A DNA stretch of 64,000 bases from Bin87 sp963665395 (lineage in GTDB: Bacteria > Chloroflexota > Dehalococcoidia > Lucifugimonadales > UBA3495). The stretch's first letter is position 1. Each line of letters opens with the position of its first letter. The notes beneath the pieces were generated by a model. It saw only the letters and a program-made list of their open reading frames with translations. It was not told the origin of the DNA and did no database searches. Below are positions 43,078-51,576 of the stretch, one piece after another. The translations under genes were made by a program, and so were the position numbers. The stretch covers positions 3,100,001 to 3,164,000 of the forward strand of contig OY762251.1 of assembly GCA_963665395.2 (NCBI GenBank), read 5' to 3'.

Positions 43078-43105
43078 GTAGGGGCGAATAATCATTCGCC
43101 CCTAC
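43078..43105. repeat. P palindrome
   Basis: Complete GTAGGGGCG-AATAATCATT-CGCCCCTAC, 25 bases ahead of the phosphotransferase gene. Confidence 0.85.
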
Positions 43106-43130
43106 CCTTTTCACCAATGAACGGAGCATC

Positions 43131-44249
43131 ATGGCTGCTAAACCCGCCATACCCGGCAACGAAAGCGACGTAACGCCTGAATGGATTCAGCAAGCCCTGG
43201 CCGCCGGCGGCGCGCCCGATTTGCCGCCGGTAACCGCCGTCGCCGTTGCAAACATCGGCGCCGGCGTCGGCATGGTGGGAATAATCCTGCGCTGCCACCT
43301 CACCTACCACGACGGCGCCGGGGCCGGCCCGGAAACCGTCATCGTCAAGCTGCCCAGCGCACACCCGGAAACGGTGCAAACCGCCCGCACGCTGGGGCTG
43401 TACCAACGCGAATACGCCTACTACCGGCAGATTGCGCCCCACGCTCCCATCCGCTCCCCGGCCCTGCTGTACGGCGACTTCGACGACGACAGCCACCGCT
43501 TTGTCCTCGTGCTCGAGGATTTGCGCCACCTGACCCCGGTGGACCAGATTAACGGGGCCAGCGCGGCGCAGGCGAAAACGGCAATCCGAGCCATTGCCCG
43601 GCTCCACGGACACTATTGGAACAAGATTGACCAACCCCCCGTGTCCGGTTTCCACAATTCAGTCAGCCCGGAACGCCGGCCGCTGGTTCAGTCCGTCTAT
43701 CAGGCCAGTCTGCGCCCCACGCTGGATCGCTTCGGCCATGTTTTCCCGGAACCGATGCGGCGGCTGGCCGAAGAGTACGGGCATCGCATCGTTGAGCACA
43801 TGGACGCCGTAGCTGCTGGCCCTTTGACGTTCACCCATGGCGATTACCGGCTCGATAATATGTTCTTCGGCCCGGGCCATGGCGCCGATTTCGCCGTCGT
43901 TGACTGGCAGGTCAGCGGCATCGCCAGTGGCCTGTACGACGTGGCCTACTTCCTGTCCTCCAGCGTCGCCCCGGAGGTTCGCCGGGAGATCGAGCATGAG
44001 GCGTTGGCGGAGTATCACGGCATCATTCGCGCCATGGGAGCGGAAGACTTCACCGTTGCAGAATGCTGGCGCAGTTACCGCCGGAACATACTCGGCTGTT
44101 TCCTGACTCCCATCATCGCCGGCGGCCAACTGGACTTCACCAGCGACCGCAGCCGACAATTGGCCGATGTATTTTTGCAACGAACCCTCACCGCCATCGC
44201 TGACCTCGACGCCAGGGACTTCCTGCCAGGCCGTCCATTTGTCGCATAA
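43131..44249 (+). CDS. Aminoglycoside phosphotransferase-like (APH/EcKinase) protein
   Basis: 372 residues. The C-terminal kinase lobe has FTHGDYRLDNMFFG (catalytic HGDxxxxN) and VVDWQVSGIASGLYDVAYFL (Mg-binding D). The N-lobe has IVKLPSAHPETVQTA, with a candidate ATP Lys. It most resembles the acyl-CoA dehydrogenase-associated or ecdysteroid-kinase-like branch rather than antibiotic resistance enzymes. The substrate is unknown. It follows a P palindrome and precedes the large repeat nest. Confidence 0.75.
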   Translation: MAAKPAIPGNESDVTPEWIQQALAAGGAPDLPPVTAVAVANIGAGVGMVGIILRCHLTYHDGAGAGPETVIVKLPSAHPETVQTARTLGLYQREYAYYRQIAPHAPIRSPALLYGDFDDDSHRFVLVLEDLRHLTPVDQINGASAAQAKTAIRAIARLHGHYWNKIDQPPVSGFHNSVSPERRPLVQSVYQASLRPTLDRFGHVFPEPMRRLAEEYGHRIVEHMDAVAAGPLTFTHGDYRLDNMFFGPGHGADFAVVDWQVSGIASGLYDVAYFLSSSVAPEVRREIEHEALAEYHGIIRAMGAEDFTVAECWRSYRRNILGCFLTPIIAGGQLDFTSDRSRQLADVFLQRTLTAIADLDARDFLPGRPFVA

Positions 44250-44283
44250 TCTATCTGGTTCTTCACCGTACTGCTCTGGTAGG

Positions 44284-44439
44284 CAGGGCCTTTCGATTTT
44301 CATATTTGTCATTGCGAGCGTAGCGAAGCAATCTCGTCGCGGCGCTGGTGGCTAACCACAAACGGGTCTGTTCCAACGACGAGATTGCCATCCCTCAGAG
44401 GCGGACTGCGCTCTTCGCAATGACAACCGAAAGACCCTG
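44284..44439. repeat. MITE family A, copy A3
   Basis: 156 bp from CAGGGCCTTTCG to AACCGAAAGACCCTG. Its right end touches B4's left flank. No duplication is readable. Confidence 0.78.
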
Positions 44440-44447
44440 CGCTGACA

Positions 44448-44560
44448 GGTAGCGTTGCAATTTGGGTGGTTTCCCTTCGTAGGGGCGAATAATTATTCGC
44501 CCCTACACGCACCGGCCACGGCCTTTTGCCAAATTAAACCACCTGAAACGGAACGCTACT
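44448..44560. repeat. MITE family B with P core, copy B4
   Basis: 113 bp. The ends are family B (GGTAGCGTTGCAATTTGGGT and AAACGGAACGCTACt), but the core is a P palindrome (44479-44506) instead of the GTCATTGCGAG half-core. Flanks CGCTGACA (44440-44447) and CGATGACA (44561-44568) differ at one base. Confidence 0.82.
44479..44506. repeat. P palindrome nested in B4
   Basis: GTAGGGGCG-AATAATTATT-CGCCCCTAC, the fully symmetrical variant. Confidence 0.85.
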
Positions 44561-44568
44561 CGATGACA

Positions 44569-44701
44569 CAGGACGATTGCAAAGTCCTTTTCATCCGCTC
44601 ATGGTGAGCCTGTCGAACCATGCTACGCTCCGGTCAAGCCATCCTTCGACAAGCTCAGGATGAGCGGAATCAGGGTATTCATCGACTTTGCAATCGTCCT
44701 G
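44569..44701. repeat. MITE family C, copy C2
   Basis: 133 bp with CAGGACGATTGCAAAGTCC and GACTTTGCAATCGTCCTG ends. It is flanked by CTCGATGACA at 44559-44568 and 44702-44711; the left copy overlaps B4's last two bases. Confidence 0.88.
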
Positions 44702-44711
44702 CTCGATGACA

Positions 44712-45233
44712 CCCGCCCCTTGCATACCCGTACATCAGTTCTCTACACTATACCCCACGCGTAAGGCAGCAAGCCCAAGGCCACGGCCCATCTGCCTAAA
44801 TCACATCTGAATATCGGGTTCACAGGGGTTCAGGTAACACGGCCAACCGCTGCCACCGTACACGGTCGCAGATGCGCCTGTGGCGGACAGCACGTCGGAT
44901 CTTTCTGCACCGCTGGCTATCGCAAAGGCTGGTAATATCCCCGGCGCCGCATAGACCAGTACGGCGGGTCTCACCACCGCTGCGCGAGGGTTGCCCTCTG
45001 CCCCCCAGCCTGCCCCGTGCTTGACACGGGGTCATTCCGGCGAAAGCAGGAATCCAGGGAAGGGAAGGGCCGGGGCGGTCAGCACGCGCAAACCTAGGAG
45101 TTCAATTCGCAACCACGCTCTCTGGCCGTAGCGCCGACAACCTGAACCCCCGAACCCGAACCCGAAGCCAACCAGCAACCAAACGACCAACGAAAGGAGG
45201 AAAATCTGAACAACTACCTCGCCCCCACGAAAG
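44712..45233. other. Gene-poor stretch with remnants
   Basis: No convincing gene. It contains a TCGCAGATGCGCCTGTGGCG unit (44870), a GTCATTCCGG dyad (45031-45058), and a minus-strand open segment ending near 44817 (..YGGSGWPCYLNPCEPDIQM) that may be the 3' end of a decayed gene. At 45193 an AAAGGAGG sits ahead of no usable start, perhaps the leader of a gene lost to repeat insertion. Confidence 0.35.
45031..45058. repeat. Intergenic dyad GTCATTCCGG-GGAATCCAGG
   Basis: GTCATTCCGGCGAAAGCAGG ending AATCCAGG, one arm mismatch. Confidence 0.6.
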
Positions 45234-45353
45234 AAAGTCCTTTTTCGTCCGATCATGGTGAGCCTGTCGAACCATGACTCCGGCAACAGTGGCATCCTTC
45301 GACAAGCTCAGGATGAACGGAAAAGGTTACGCGGCGACTTTGCAATCATCCTG
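45234..45353. repeat. MITE family C, truncated copy C4
   Basis: It has the C core and an intact right end (GACTTTGCAATCATCCTG), but the first 12 bases of the left end are missing; homology starts at AAAGTCC. It abuts C3's left target copy. Confidence 0.75.
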
Positions 45354-45363
45354 AATTGCTGAC

Positions 45364-45497
45364 CAGGACTATTGCAAAGTCGGCGGAACCTCCTGATCCG
45401 CTCATCCTGAGCTTGTCGAAGGATGGCTTGACCAGAGTAGCGCATGGTTCGACAGGCTCACCATGAGCGGAGGTACAAGGACTTTGCAATCGTCCTG
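45364..45497. repeat. MITE family C, copy C3
   Basis: 134 bp; ends CAGGACTATTGCAAAGTC and GACTTTGCAATCGTCCTG. It is flanked by AATTGCTGAC at 45354-45363 and 45498-45507. Its core is inverted relative to C1 and C2. Confidence 0.88.
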
Positions 45498-45577
45498 AAT
45501 TGCTGACAGCCGGCCGTAGCGAGACCAAACGCGGTCGGTTTACACTATTCGGCGACGCCATTTCACGGTGGGAGTGC

Positions 45578-46465
45578 ATGATGGTCATCGCCGGGTCGCC
45601 AGCCGAATCAGCAGCCCTGGAGGCTTTTCGCGCCGAACTGGACCAAATCCTCGGCGGAGCCGACGCCAAACCGGGCGTGTCGCCGGCCAAAACCGAACCG
45701 TCCGGCCATGCCCGTCCGGTTTCAAAGGCGGATACTCAATCAAAACCGGCTTCTCGGGCCACGGTTTCTTACCAACCCACCATGCGCCAGCTGCCCATCG
45801 GCGAGCGGCCCCGGGAACGATTGCGGGCCCACGGGCCGCGTTACCTGAACAACGCCGAGTTGGTCGCCATATTGTTGCGCACCGGCATCGCCGGCGAAAA
45901 CGCCATCAACGTCGCTACGCGCATCCTCGCGGAATTCGATGGGTTGGGAGGTTTCGCCCGCGCTGCCTACGCCGAACTTTGCGACCAGCGCGGTTTGAGT
46001 GACGCCAAGACTTGCGAGATCATGGCGGCGCTGGAGCTGGGCCGCCGCATCGCCTCGTTGGCCCCGGAAGAGCGGGCCGGGATTTCCTGTCCCCAGGACG
46101 CCGCGAATTTAGTCTCGGCTGAGATGGCATTGCTGCCCCAGGAGAACCTGGTGGCGCTGCTCCTCAACACCAGAAACCAGGTGGTTGGAAAACGCACCAT
46201 CTACATCGGCACCGTCAACAGCAGCGCGGTGCGCCCCGCCGAAGTGCTCCGCCCCGCCATCCGCGAAAACGCGCCGTCCCTCATCGTCGTCCACAACCAT
46301 CCCTCCGGCGACCCCACGCCTAGCCCGGAAGACATCTCCATAACCCGTGACCTGATTGCCGCCGGCAAGCTGATGGACATTGAGCTGCTGGACCACCTGG
46401 TCATCGGCCAGGGCGGCCGGTTCGTCAGCCTGAAAGAAAAAGGACTCGCTTTCGACCGAACCTAA
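45578..46465 (+). CDS. radC: RadC family JAMM-domain protein
   Basis: 295 residues from the ATG at 45578 (GGGAG upstream). After a variable 65-residue leader comes RQLPIGERPRERLRAHGPRY, the RadC/UPF0758 start, an HhH-like segment (NNAELVAILLRTGIAGENAI) and the JAMM site VVHNHPSGDPTPSPEDISIT. The family is widespread in chromosomes and mobile elements; the old DNA-repair link is not firmly supported. An internal ATG at 45781 marks where homology begins and is an alternative start. Confidence 0.85.
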   Translation: MMVIAGSPAESAALEAFRAELDQILGGADAKPGVSPAKTEPSGHARPVSKADTQSKPASRATVSYQPTMRQLPIGERPRERLRAHGPRYLNNAELVAILLRTGIAGENAINVATRILAEFDGLGGFARAAYAELCDQRGLSDAKTCEIMAALELGRRIASLAPEERAGISCPQDAANLVSAEMALLPQENLVALLLNTRNQVVGKRTIYIGTVNSSAVRPAEVLRPAIRENAPSLIVVHNHPSGDPTPSPEDISITRDLIAAGKLMDIELLDHLVIGQGGRFVSLKEKGLAFDRT

Positions 46466-46496
46466 ACCGCACACCGACATTCCGAACCCCCTTACC

Positions 46497-46611
46497 GTCA
46501 TTCCGGTGAAAGTCGCAGATGCGCCTGTGGCGTGTCGCAGATGCGCCTGTGGCGTGTCGCAGATGCGCCTGTGGCGTGTCGCAGATGCGCCTGTGGCGTA
46601 CCGGAATCCAG
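46497..46611. repeat. GTCATTCCGG dyad with four-copy 22-bp tandem insert
   Basis: The dyad arms GTCATTCCGGTGAAAG (46497-) and ACCGGAATCCAG (-46611) enclose four perfect 22-bp units (GTCGCAGATGCGCCTGTGGC plus GT) at 46512-46599. Confidence 0.85.
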
Positions 46612-46639
46612 CGTCGCAGCGACGCGAGGAGTCAACAAC

Positions 46640-46972
46640 ATGAGCGATTACTTCCTGCACCCAGAAAGCCGCGGCTACAAAGAACTGGCCGAAGGCGCCC
46701 GCACCCGCACCTTCTGGGGAGCGCAGATGCTCTTCTCCCTGGTGGAAGTGGAAGCCGGCGCGCTGGTGCCCCTGCACACCCACCCCCACGAGCAGGGCGG
46801 CATTATCGTGGCGGGCGAGTTGGAAATGGGCATCGGCGGCGAAGTCCGCGTCCTCAAGCCCGGCGATATGTACATCATCCCCGGCGACGTAGAGCACTAC
46901 GCTAAAGGCCAGGACACCAAAGCCATCGCCCTGGACATCTTCAGCCCGGTGCGCGAGGAGTTCAAATACTAA
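46640..46972 (+). CDS. Cupin-domain protein
   Basis: 110 residues from the ATG at 46640 (GAGGAG upstream). LVEVEAGALVPLHTHPHEQG holds the first cupin motif with metal histidines; the second is GDMYIIPGDVEHYAKG. It is a single-domain cupin that should bind a divalent metal; ligand or enzymatic role is unknown. Its stop overlaps the end of the convergent hemD gene by a few bases. The upstream in-frame extension would translate the tandem repeat and is rejected. Confidence 0.82.
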   Translation: MSDYFLHPESRGYKELAEGARTRTFWGAQMLFSLVEVEAGALVPLHTHPHEQGGIIVAGELEMGIGGEVRVLKPGDMYIIPGDVEHYAKGQDTKAIALDIFSPVREEFKY

Positions 46973-47793
46973 TTGGCTCCGCCGAAGTAATCCGCCACCG
47001 CCAGCACCAGGTTGCCCATGTGCGGATGCTCCGGCTCAACGTCCACCGATATGCCGCACTCTACCAACTTTCGGGTGCAAACCGGCCCAACCGATGCCAC
47101 GGCCACCGGCCCGGCTAAACTGGCGCGCAATGATTCCTCCCGCCCGGCAGCGGTAGCAATCTCGATCAGGTTGGGAACTTGCGGCCGGCTGGTGAAAGCA
47201 AGCGCGTCCACCTCGCCCCCCGCCATCCGATCTATCAAATCCACCACGGGGCCGGTATCATCCGGCAGTCCCCAGTCGTACAGCGTCAGTTCTTGATAGT
47301 CGGCGCCCTGTTCCCGCAGATAGGTGGGCAGTTCGGAGTCCGGCCCGCCGTAGCGTTGAAACACGACCCGCTTGCCTTCCAGTGATAGGCCGGCCATTGC
47401 CGCCGTCAAGTCCGACGACGTATAAGGCTCCGGCGGCATAACCGTGATTGGGATTTTGTGGCGGCGTAGTATCCGTCCCGGCTTTGGACTGCGCGCCACG
47501 ACGGTGATGTTGCGCAGCGCATCTTCAAATTCGTCCAGCCGACCCATGGCGTCGGCAATGCCCATCATGGCATTCGCCCCAACGCCGGTCAGGAAAATAG
47601 CCGTGTCAACCTGGCCCGCGCAAACGTCGCCGATGGCCTGCTGAACTTCCGGGCTGTCGGTCCGGTAGTGCTCCTGCAACACCGGAGCGCCCAGCGGAAC
47701 GCCGCCGTGGCGACGGATGAGGCCGGCCATCTCGTCGGGCATCCGCGCCTCGACGAAGGCCAGCACTCTTCCGTTCAGGGCCGCCGTGGCCAT
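46969..47793 (-). CDS. hemD: Uroporphyrinogen-III synthase
   Basis: 274 residues. Sequence conservation in HemD is low, but the pattern fits: RVLAFVEARMPDEMAGLIRR at the N-terminus, AIFLTGVGANAMMG, KRVVFQRYGGPDSELPTYLR then EQGA, LAFTSRPQVPNLIEIA and VASVGPVCTRKLVECGI at the C-terminus. It closes the tetrapyrrole ring. Lying 24 bases after the sirohaem-dependent reductase, it probably serves sirohaem supply. The other haem genes are not in the window. Confidence 0.85.
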   Translation of the reverse strand: MATAALNGRVLAFVEARMPDEMAGLIRRHGGVPLGAPVLQEHYRTDSPEVQQAIGDVCAGQVDTAIFLTGVGANAMMGIADAMGRLDEFEDALRNITVVARSPKPGRILRRHKIPITVMPPEPYTSSDLTAAMAGLSLEGKRVVFQRYGGPDSELPTYLREQGADYQELTLYDWGLPDDTGPVVDLIDRMAGGEVDALAFTSRPQVPNLIEIATAAGREESLRASLAGPVAVASVGPVCTRKLVECGISVDVEPEHPHMGNLVLAVADYFGGAN

Positions 47794-47817
47794 GACGCCG
47801 CGAACCTCGCCGCTAGA

Positions 47818-49653
47818 CTAGACGGCGCACTCGCCTTCGCCGCGCTCCAGCACGTACTGGTTGGTGCGCTCCCAGTCGAAGTACATCTCCCCGCCGCCCT
47901 CGGCTTCGTGGCCCACTTCCTGCGCCCGCGCGGCGACGCCCGTCAATTCCTCCAGGCCCACCCGGTCCAGGAAGTCATTGAACCGCTCCCCGTCGCCGGC
48001 CCGATTGTCCTTGTAATACGTGACGATCTCTTTAAGCACCGAGGGAACCAGCTTGGCCGGCACCTTGACCTTGGGGACGCGGGTTCCGATGCGGGAATCC
48101 TCCACCCGGTTGTCGCCGTAGTTGCCGCCCAGGAACAACTCGTAGGACGGGATCTGCTGGCCTTCCACGCCCTTTACCGCCGCCCCGTGGAAGCCGATGT
48201 TGGCGATGTGATGCAAACCGCACCCGTTGGGGCAGCCGCTCATCTTGATGCGGATGTCCCCCACGCCGGCGTCGTCAGCCAGCCCGTTCCAGTCCGACAT
48301 CTCTTCGCGCAGAGCCTTGGCCAACCCCATCGAAGCGGTGATGCCCAGCTTGCAGCTGTCCGTGCCCGGGCAGGAAACCACGTTGCTGATGTGGCTGTGA
48401 CCGACCTCAGCCAGGTCCAACCCTTGCAGAGCGTCCCACACGTCGTGCAAGTGTCCGCTGGGAACCCAGCGCAGGACGATGTTCTGCTCCTGGGTGGTAC
48501 GAGCCTTTCCGCCCGTGTATTTGCGGACAATATCAGCCAGGCCGCGGAACTGCGCCGGGTTCAAGTCGCCACGCTCCGCCTTGACATAAACGACGTGGTA
48601 ACCATCCTGCCGCTGCGCTTCCACGTTGGCCTTGAGCCAGGCTCGGTACTCCGGGTTGCTGTCGTCGCCGTTGGACGACGCCGGTTGTGCCGGCGGAGTT
48701 TCCCGCTGTATTTCCTCCGCAACCATCAAGGAACGGAAGTCAATTGGGCCAATATTGGCCAGTTCAGCGTCCACCATGTCGCGGAATTCGTCCAACCCAA
48801 TCCGGTCAATCAAGACCTTGAGCCGGGCCATCATCCGGTTTTTGCGCAGCATATCGGCGTTGTTGAACACCGTCCAAACCGCCAGCGCCACGCGCAAGTA
48901 GTCGTCTTCCGATACCCACTCGTACAGCGGTTTCGCCAGCCGGGGCATGATGGACGTGCCGCCGCCGCAATATACCTTGAAACCCTGCCGCTGCTCCCCG
49001 TCGATTTCTTTGTACTGGGAAACAAAGGTCAGATCCTGGATCGCCGCGGCCACCTCGTCGCGTTGGTCGTTGCCGGTGAAAGCCGACTTGAACTTGCGCG
49101 GGAAGTTTTGCGTGATCGGGTGGCGGACGCCAAAGCGCACGTATGCCGTTAGATAAGGCGTCGGGTCGAACACTTCTTCCGGGCTGACCCCGGCCGTAGC
49201 CGGCCCCACCACGTTCCGCACCGTATTCCCGCAAGCTTCCCGGGTGGACAGACCGACCGCGCCCAGCAGCCGCAACACCTCAGAGGTCTGCTCCAGCGGG
49301 ATATGATGCAACTGGATGTTCTCCCGCGTGGTGATGTGCCCCTTCTGCAACGGCGCATAGCGTTCCGCTATATCGCCGAAACAGTCCAGCATCTCCGCCG
49401 ATATGATGCCGCCGGGCAGCTTGACCCGTATCATCTGCACGTCGGCCTGCCGCTGCCCGTACACCCCCTGGCGGAGCCGGAACGGCGTGAACACGGTATT
49501 GTCCAATTCGCCGGTGCGGAAACGGTCAACCTCGGCGTCGAAGCGCTGGATCTCATCCTCCATGAATGGGATGATCGTAGGCGCTTCGGACGCCAGCCGT
49601 ATGCTGGACTGGTGAATCTCTTCCAGGCTGGGTTGTTGCGCTTGGCTGGTCAA
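47818..49653 (-). CDS. Ferredoxin-dependent nitrite/sulfite reductase
   Basis: 611 residues from a TTG at 49651-49653 behind GAGGAGG. RQGVYGQRQADVQMIRVKLP (first half-domain), GHITTRENIQLHHIPL and REACGNTVRNVVGPATAGV are typical. The 4Fe-4S/sirohaem ligands are CPGTDSCKLG and SGCPNGCG. It reduces sulfite or nitrite by six electrons. hemD downstream favours sirohaem. Between the two halves lies a charged insertion (QPASSNGDDSNPEYR). Nitrite versus sulfite specificity is not resolvable by eye. A promoter and an attenuator-like hairpin lie in the leader. Confidence 0.9.
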   Translation of the reverse strand: MTSQAQQPSLEEIHQSSIRLASEAPTIIPFMEDEIQRFDAEVDRFRTGELDNTVFTPFRLRQGVYGQRQADVQMIRVKLPGGIISAEMLDCFGDIAERYAPLQKGHITTRENIQLHHIPLEQTSEVLRLLGAVGLSTREACGNTVRNVVGPATAGVSPEEVFDPTPYLTAYVRFGVRHPITQNFPRKFKSAFTGNDQRDEVAAAIQDLTFVSQYKEIDGEQRQGFKVYCGGGTSIMPRLAKPLYEWVSEDDYLRVALAVWTVFNNADMLRKNRMMARLKVLIDRIGLDEFRDMVDAELANIGPIDFRSLMVAEEIQRETPPAQPASSNGDDSNPEYRAWLKANVEAQRQDGYHVVYVKAERGDLNPAQFRGLADIVRKYTGGKARTTQEQNIVLRWVPSGHLHDVWDALQGLDLAEVGHSHISNVVSCPGTDSCKLGITASMGLAKALREEMSDWNGLADDAGVGDIRIKMSGCPNGCGLHHIANIGFHGAAVKGVEGQQIPSYELFLGGNYGDNRVEDSRIGTRVPKVKVPAKLVPSVLKEIVTYYKDNRAGDGERFNDFLDRVGLEELTGVAARAQEVGHEAEGGGEMYFDWERTNQYVLERGEGECAV

Positions 49654-49685
49654 GGTGTCCTCCTCGGGTGCCGGAAAAGCAAAAA

Positions 49686-49716
49686 CCCACCGCTGCCGCT
49701 GGGCGAAATCGGTGGG
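49686..49716 (-). terminator. Attenuator-like hairpin in the reductase leader
   Basis: On the minus strand CCCACCG..CGGTGGG form a stem followed by TTTTTGCTTTT. It ends about 22 bases before the start codon and within the transcript of the upstream promoter, so read-through must be controlled for the gene to be expressed. Confidence 0.65.
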
Positions 49717-49825
49717 CGCAGGCGCGAACCTGATGTGTCAGGCCGGGGTCATCCTGCCCCCGATTTAGGGGGACAGGAACAGCTGCAAAGGCAGTTCGTT
49801 TTGCAATTACTTTGCATTTGCGAAA

Positions 49826-49854
49826 ACTTTACTCCCGAGGTCGGGAATTGTCAA
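49826..49854 (-). promoter_or_regulatory. Sigma-70 promoter with dyad in spacer
   Basis: TTGACA (49849-49854) and TAAAGT (49826-49831) are 17 bases apart. The spacer is ATTCCCGACCTCGGGAG, and with the following T it gives an 18-bp dyad (ATTCCCGA/TCGGGAGT), suited to binding a repressor. Confidence 0.65.
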
Positions 49855-49867
49855 CCGCAATCGCGGG

Positions 49868-50024
49868 CTCACGCGTACCCATTTTCCAGATCTGTCATTG
49901 CGAGAATGCCGCCAGGCATTCGTGGCAATCTCGTTGCGGTATTGACGGCGGTTCACAACAAGCCCCGGCTACGCTGACGAGATTGCCGCGTTACGCTCGC
50001 AATGACAAACCGGGTACGCATGAG
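49868..50024. repeat. MITE family E, copy E3
   Basis: 157 bp, ends CTCACGCGTACCCATTTT and AAACCGGGTACGCATGAG with a GTCATTGCGAG core. Flanks CAATCGCGGG and CAATCGTGGG (49858-49867, 50025-50034) differ at one base. Confidence 0.82.
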
Positions 50025-50052
50025 CAATCGTGGGGTCCTGTCGGGCGAAGTT

Positions 50053-50733
50053 TCAGCGCAGGGAACGCTCGGATTTGAGGTCTCCGGTGCCCAGGGTATG
50101 CCCGGAAACCAGCCAAAGCACCCGCTCGGCGATGTTCGTAGCCCGGTCGGCGATTCTTTCCAAATCGTGGGCTACCCAGAGGAGGTAGGTGGCCCTTTCG
50201 ATGTTCCGGGGGTCTTGCAGCATATAGGTCAGCAGCTCCCGGTAAATCTGATTGTACAGGTCGTCAACGGCGTCATCGTCCTGCCAAATCTTGCGCGCCA
50301 GCCACTCGTCCCTGGCAGTATAGGCGTAGAGGCTCTCATCCAGCATTTTCAGAGCCAATTCCGCCATCCGAGGAATGTCAATCAGCGGTTTCAGCAACGG
50401 CTGGTCGCCAATCCGCAGGCAGATTTTCGCAATGCCCTCGGCGTAGTCGCCCATTCGCTCCAGCTCAATCGCAATGTGGACGGCAGACATAACCATGCGC
50501 AGGTCGGTAGCCATGGGCTGCTGGGTAGCCAGCAGGGTGATGCACTTGTTCTCCAGGGCGTCCTGGAGGCTGTCAATCCGGTCATCGGCGTCGATAACCT
50601 GCTGCGCCAGCGCGGAATCCTGGGTTTCCAGGGCCTTCAGAGCGCCACGGGTTGCCTCTTCGACCAGACCCGCCATTTCGACCAAATCACTTTCCAGTGA
50701 GGTCAGGTCGCGTCCGTAGTCGGACCTCAGCAT
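50053..50733 (-). CDS. phoU: Phosphate-uptake regulator PhoU
   Basis: 226 residues from the ATG at 50731-50733 (GAAGGAGG upstream). Two PhoU three-helix repeats are seen: LVEMAGLVEEATRGALKALE with ATDLRMVMSAVHIAIELERM then GDYAEGIAKI, and LALKMLDESLYAYTARDEWL with RATYLLWVAHDLERIADRAT then NIAERV. The E/DxxxD metal motifs are intact. It restrains the Pst transporter and the phosphate two-component system. It is the last gene of pstC-pstA-pstB-phoU. Confidence 0.92.
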   Translation of the reverse strand: MLRSDYGRDLTSLESDLVEMAGLVEEATRGALKALETQDSALAQQVIDADDRIDSLQDALENKCITLLATQQPMATDLRMVMSAVHIAIELERMGDYAEGIAKICLRIGDQPLLKPLIDIPRMAELALKMLDESLYAYTARDEWLARKIWQDDDAVDDLYNQIYRELLTYMLQDPRNIERATYLLWVAHDLERIADRATNIAERVLWLVSGHTLGTGDLKSERSLR

Positions 50734-50784
50734 TTCGGCGCCTCCTTCTTTTCCGGGCAAACCGGACGACCACCGCCGATTAAG

Positions 50785-51570
50785 TCAGCCAAACCGGCCG
50801 GTGATGTAAGCCTCGGTGCGCTCGTCCGTGGGGTTGGTGAACATGGTTCGGGTGTCGCCAAACTCGATGAGGTGAGCCACCCGGTTCTCATCAGGCATCA
50901 GGAATGCCGTCTTGTCCGAAACCCGGCCCGCCTGCTGCATATTATGCGTGACTATGACGATGCTGTAACGCTTTTTCAGTTCCTGCATCAGCTCTTCAAT
51001 CGCCAGCGTTGCGATGGGGTCCAGGGACGAGCAGGGTTCATCCATCAATATGACGCTGGGCTCCACCGCCAGAGCGCGGGCGATGCAAAGGCGCTGCTGC
51101 TGCCCGCCCGACAGCGACAGCGCGGATTCCTTCAGCCTGTCCTTCACCTCGTCCCACAGCGCGGCGTCCCGCAAAGACTGTTCCACAATATCGTCTATGC
51201 TCCCTTGGAACCCGTTGATGCGCGGCCCGAAGGCAATGTTGTCGTAAATTGACTTAGGGAAAGGGTTGGGCCTTTGGAACACCATCCCGATCCGATAGCG
51301 AATTTGCGTCGGATCCGATTCTGGCGCGTAGAGGTTGAATTCGCCGAACCACATCTCCCCTTCCATGCGGAAGACCTCGATCAGGTCGTTCATCCGATTG
51401 ATGCAGCGCAGCAAAGTGCTCTTGCCGGCGCCGCTGGGCCCGATGATGGCCGTGATTTCTTTCTCCGGCATATCCATGGTCACGCCTTCGATGACCTTGT
51501 TGGAGCCGTAATAGACCCCCACGTCGATGGCGCGGATTGCCGCACGGGTTGCCACTGCTGTAGCAGCCAT
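50785..51570 (-). CDS. pstB: Phosphate ABC transporter ATP-binding protein
   Basis: 261 residues. Walker A is GPSGAGKST, Q-loop FQRPNPFPKSIYDNIAFGPR (a PstB hallmark), the ABC signature LSGGQQQR and Walker B VILMDEPCSSLDPIAT, and the switch His is in VTHNMQQA. RVAHLIEFGDTRTMFTNPTD is diagnostic of PstB. It powers phosphate import. It starts 6 bases after pstA. Confidence 0.95.
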   Translation of the reverse strand: MAATAVATRAAIRAIDVGVYYGSNKVIEGVTMDMPEKEITAIIGPSGAGKSTLLRCINRMNDLIEVFRMEGEMWFGEFNLYAPESDPTQIRYRIGMVFQRPNPFPKSIYDNIAFGPRINGFQGSIDDIVEQSLRDAALWDEVKDRLKESALSLSGGQQQRLCIARALAVEPSVILMDEPCSSLDPIATLAIEELMQELKKRYSIVIVTHNMQQAGRVSDKTAFLMPDENRVAHLIEFGDTRTMFTNPTDERTEAYITGRFG

Positions 51571-51576
51571 TTTGCA

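Noticed and set aside
41141..43159. 672-residue minus-strand open frame
   Set aside because: It is a shadow of the TPP enzyme in GC-rich DNA; Gly/Val/Asp-rich with no family features.
43131..44249. Antibiotic resistance phosphotransferase
   Set aside because: HGDYRLDN and DWQ define the kinase fold only; nothing points to aminoglycosides or macrolides.
46512..46599. Possible CRISPR array (four 22-bp repeats)
   Set aside because: Units are contiguous with no spacers and lie inside an intergenic dyad; no cas genes are near.
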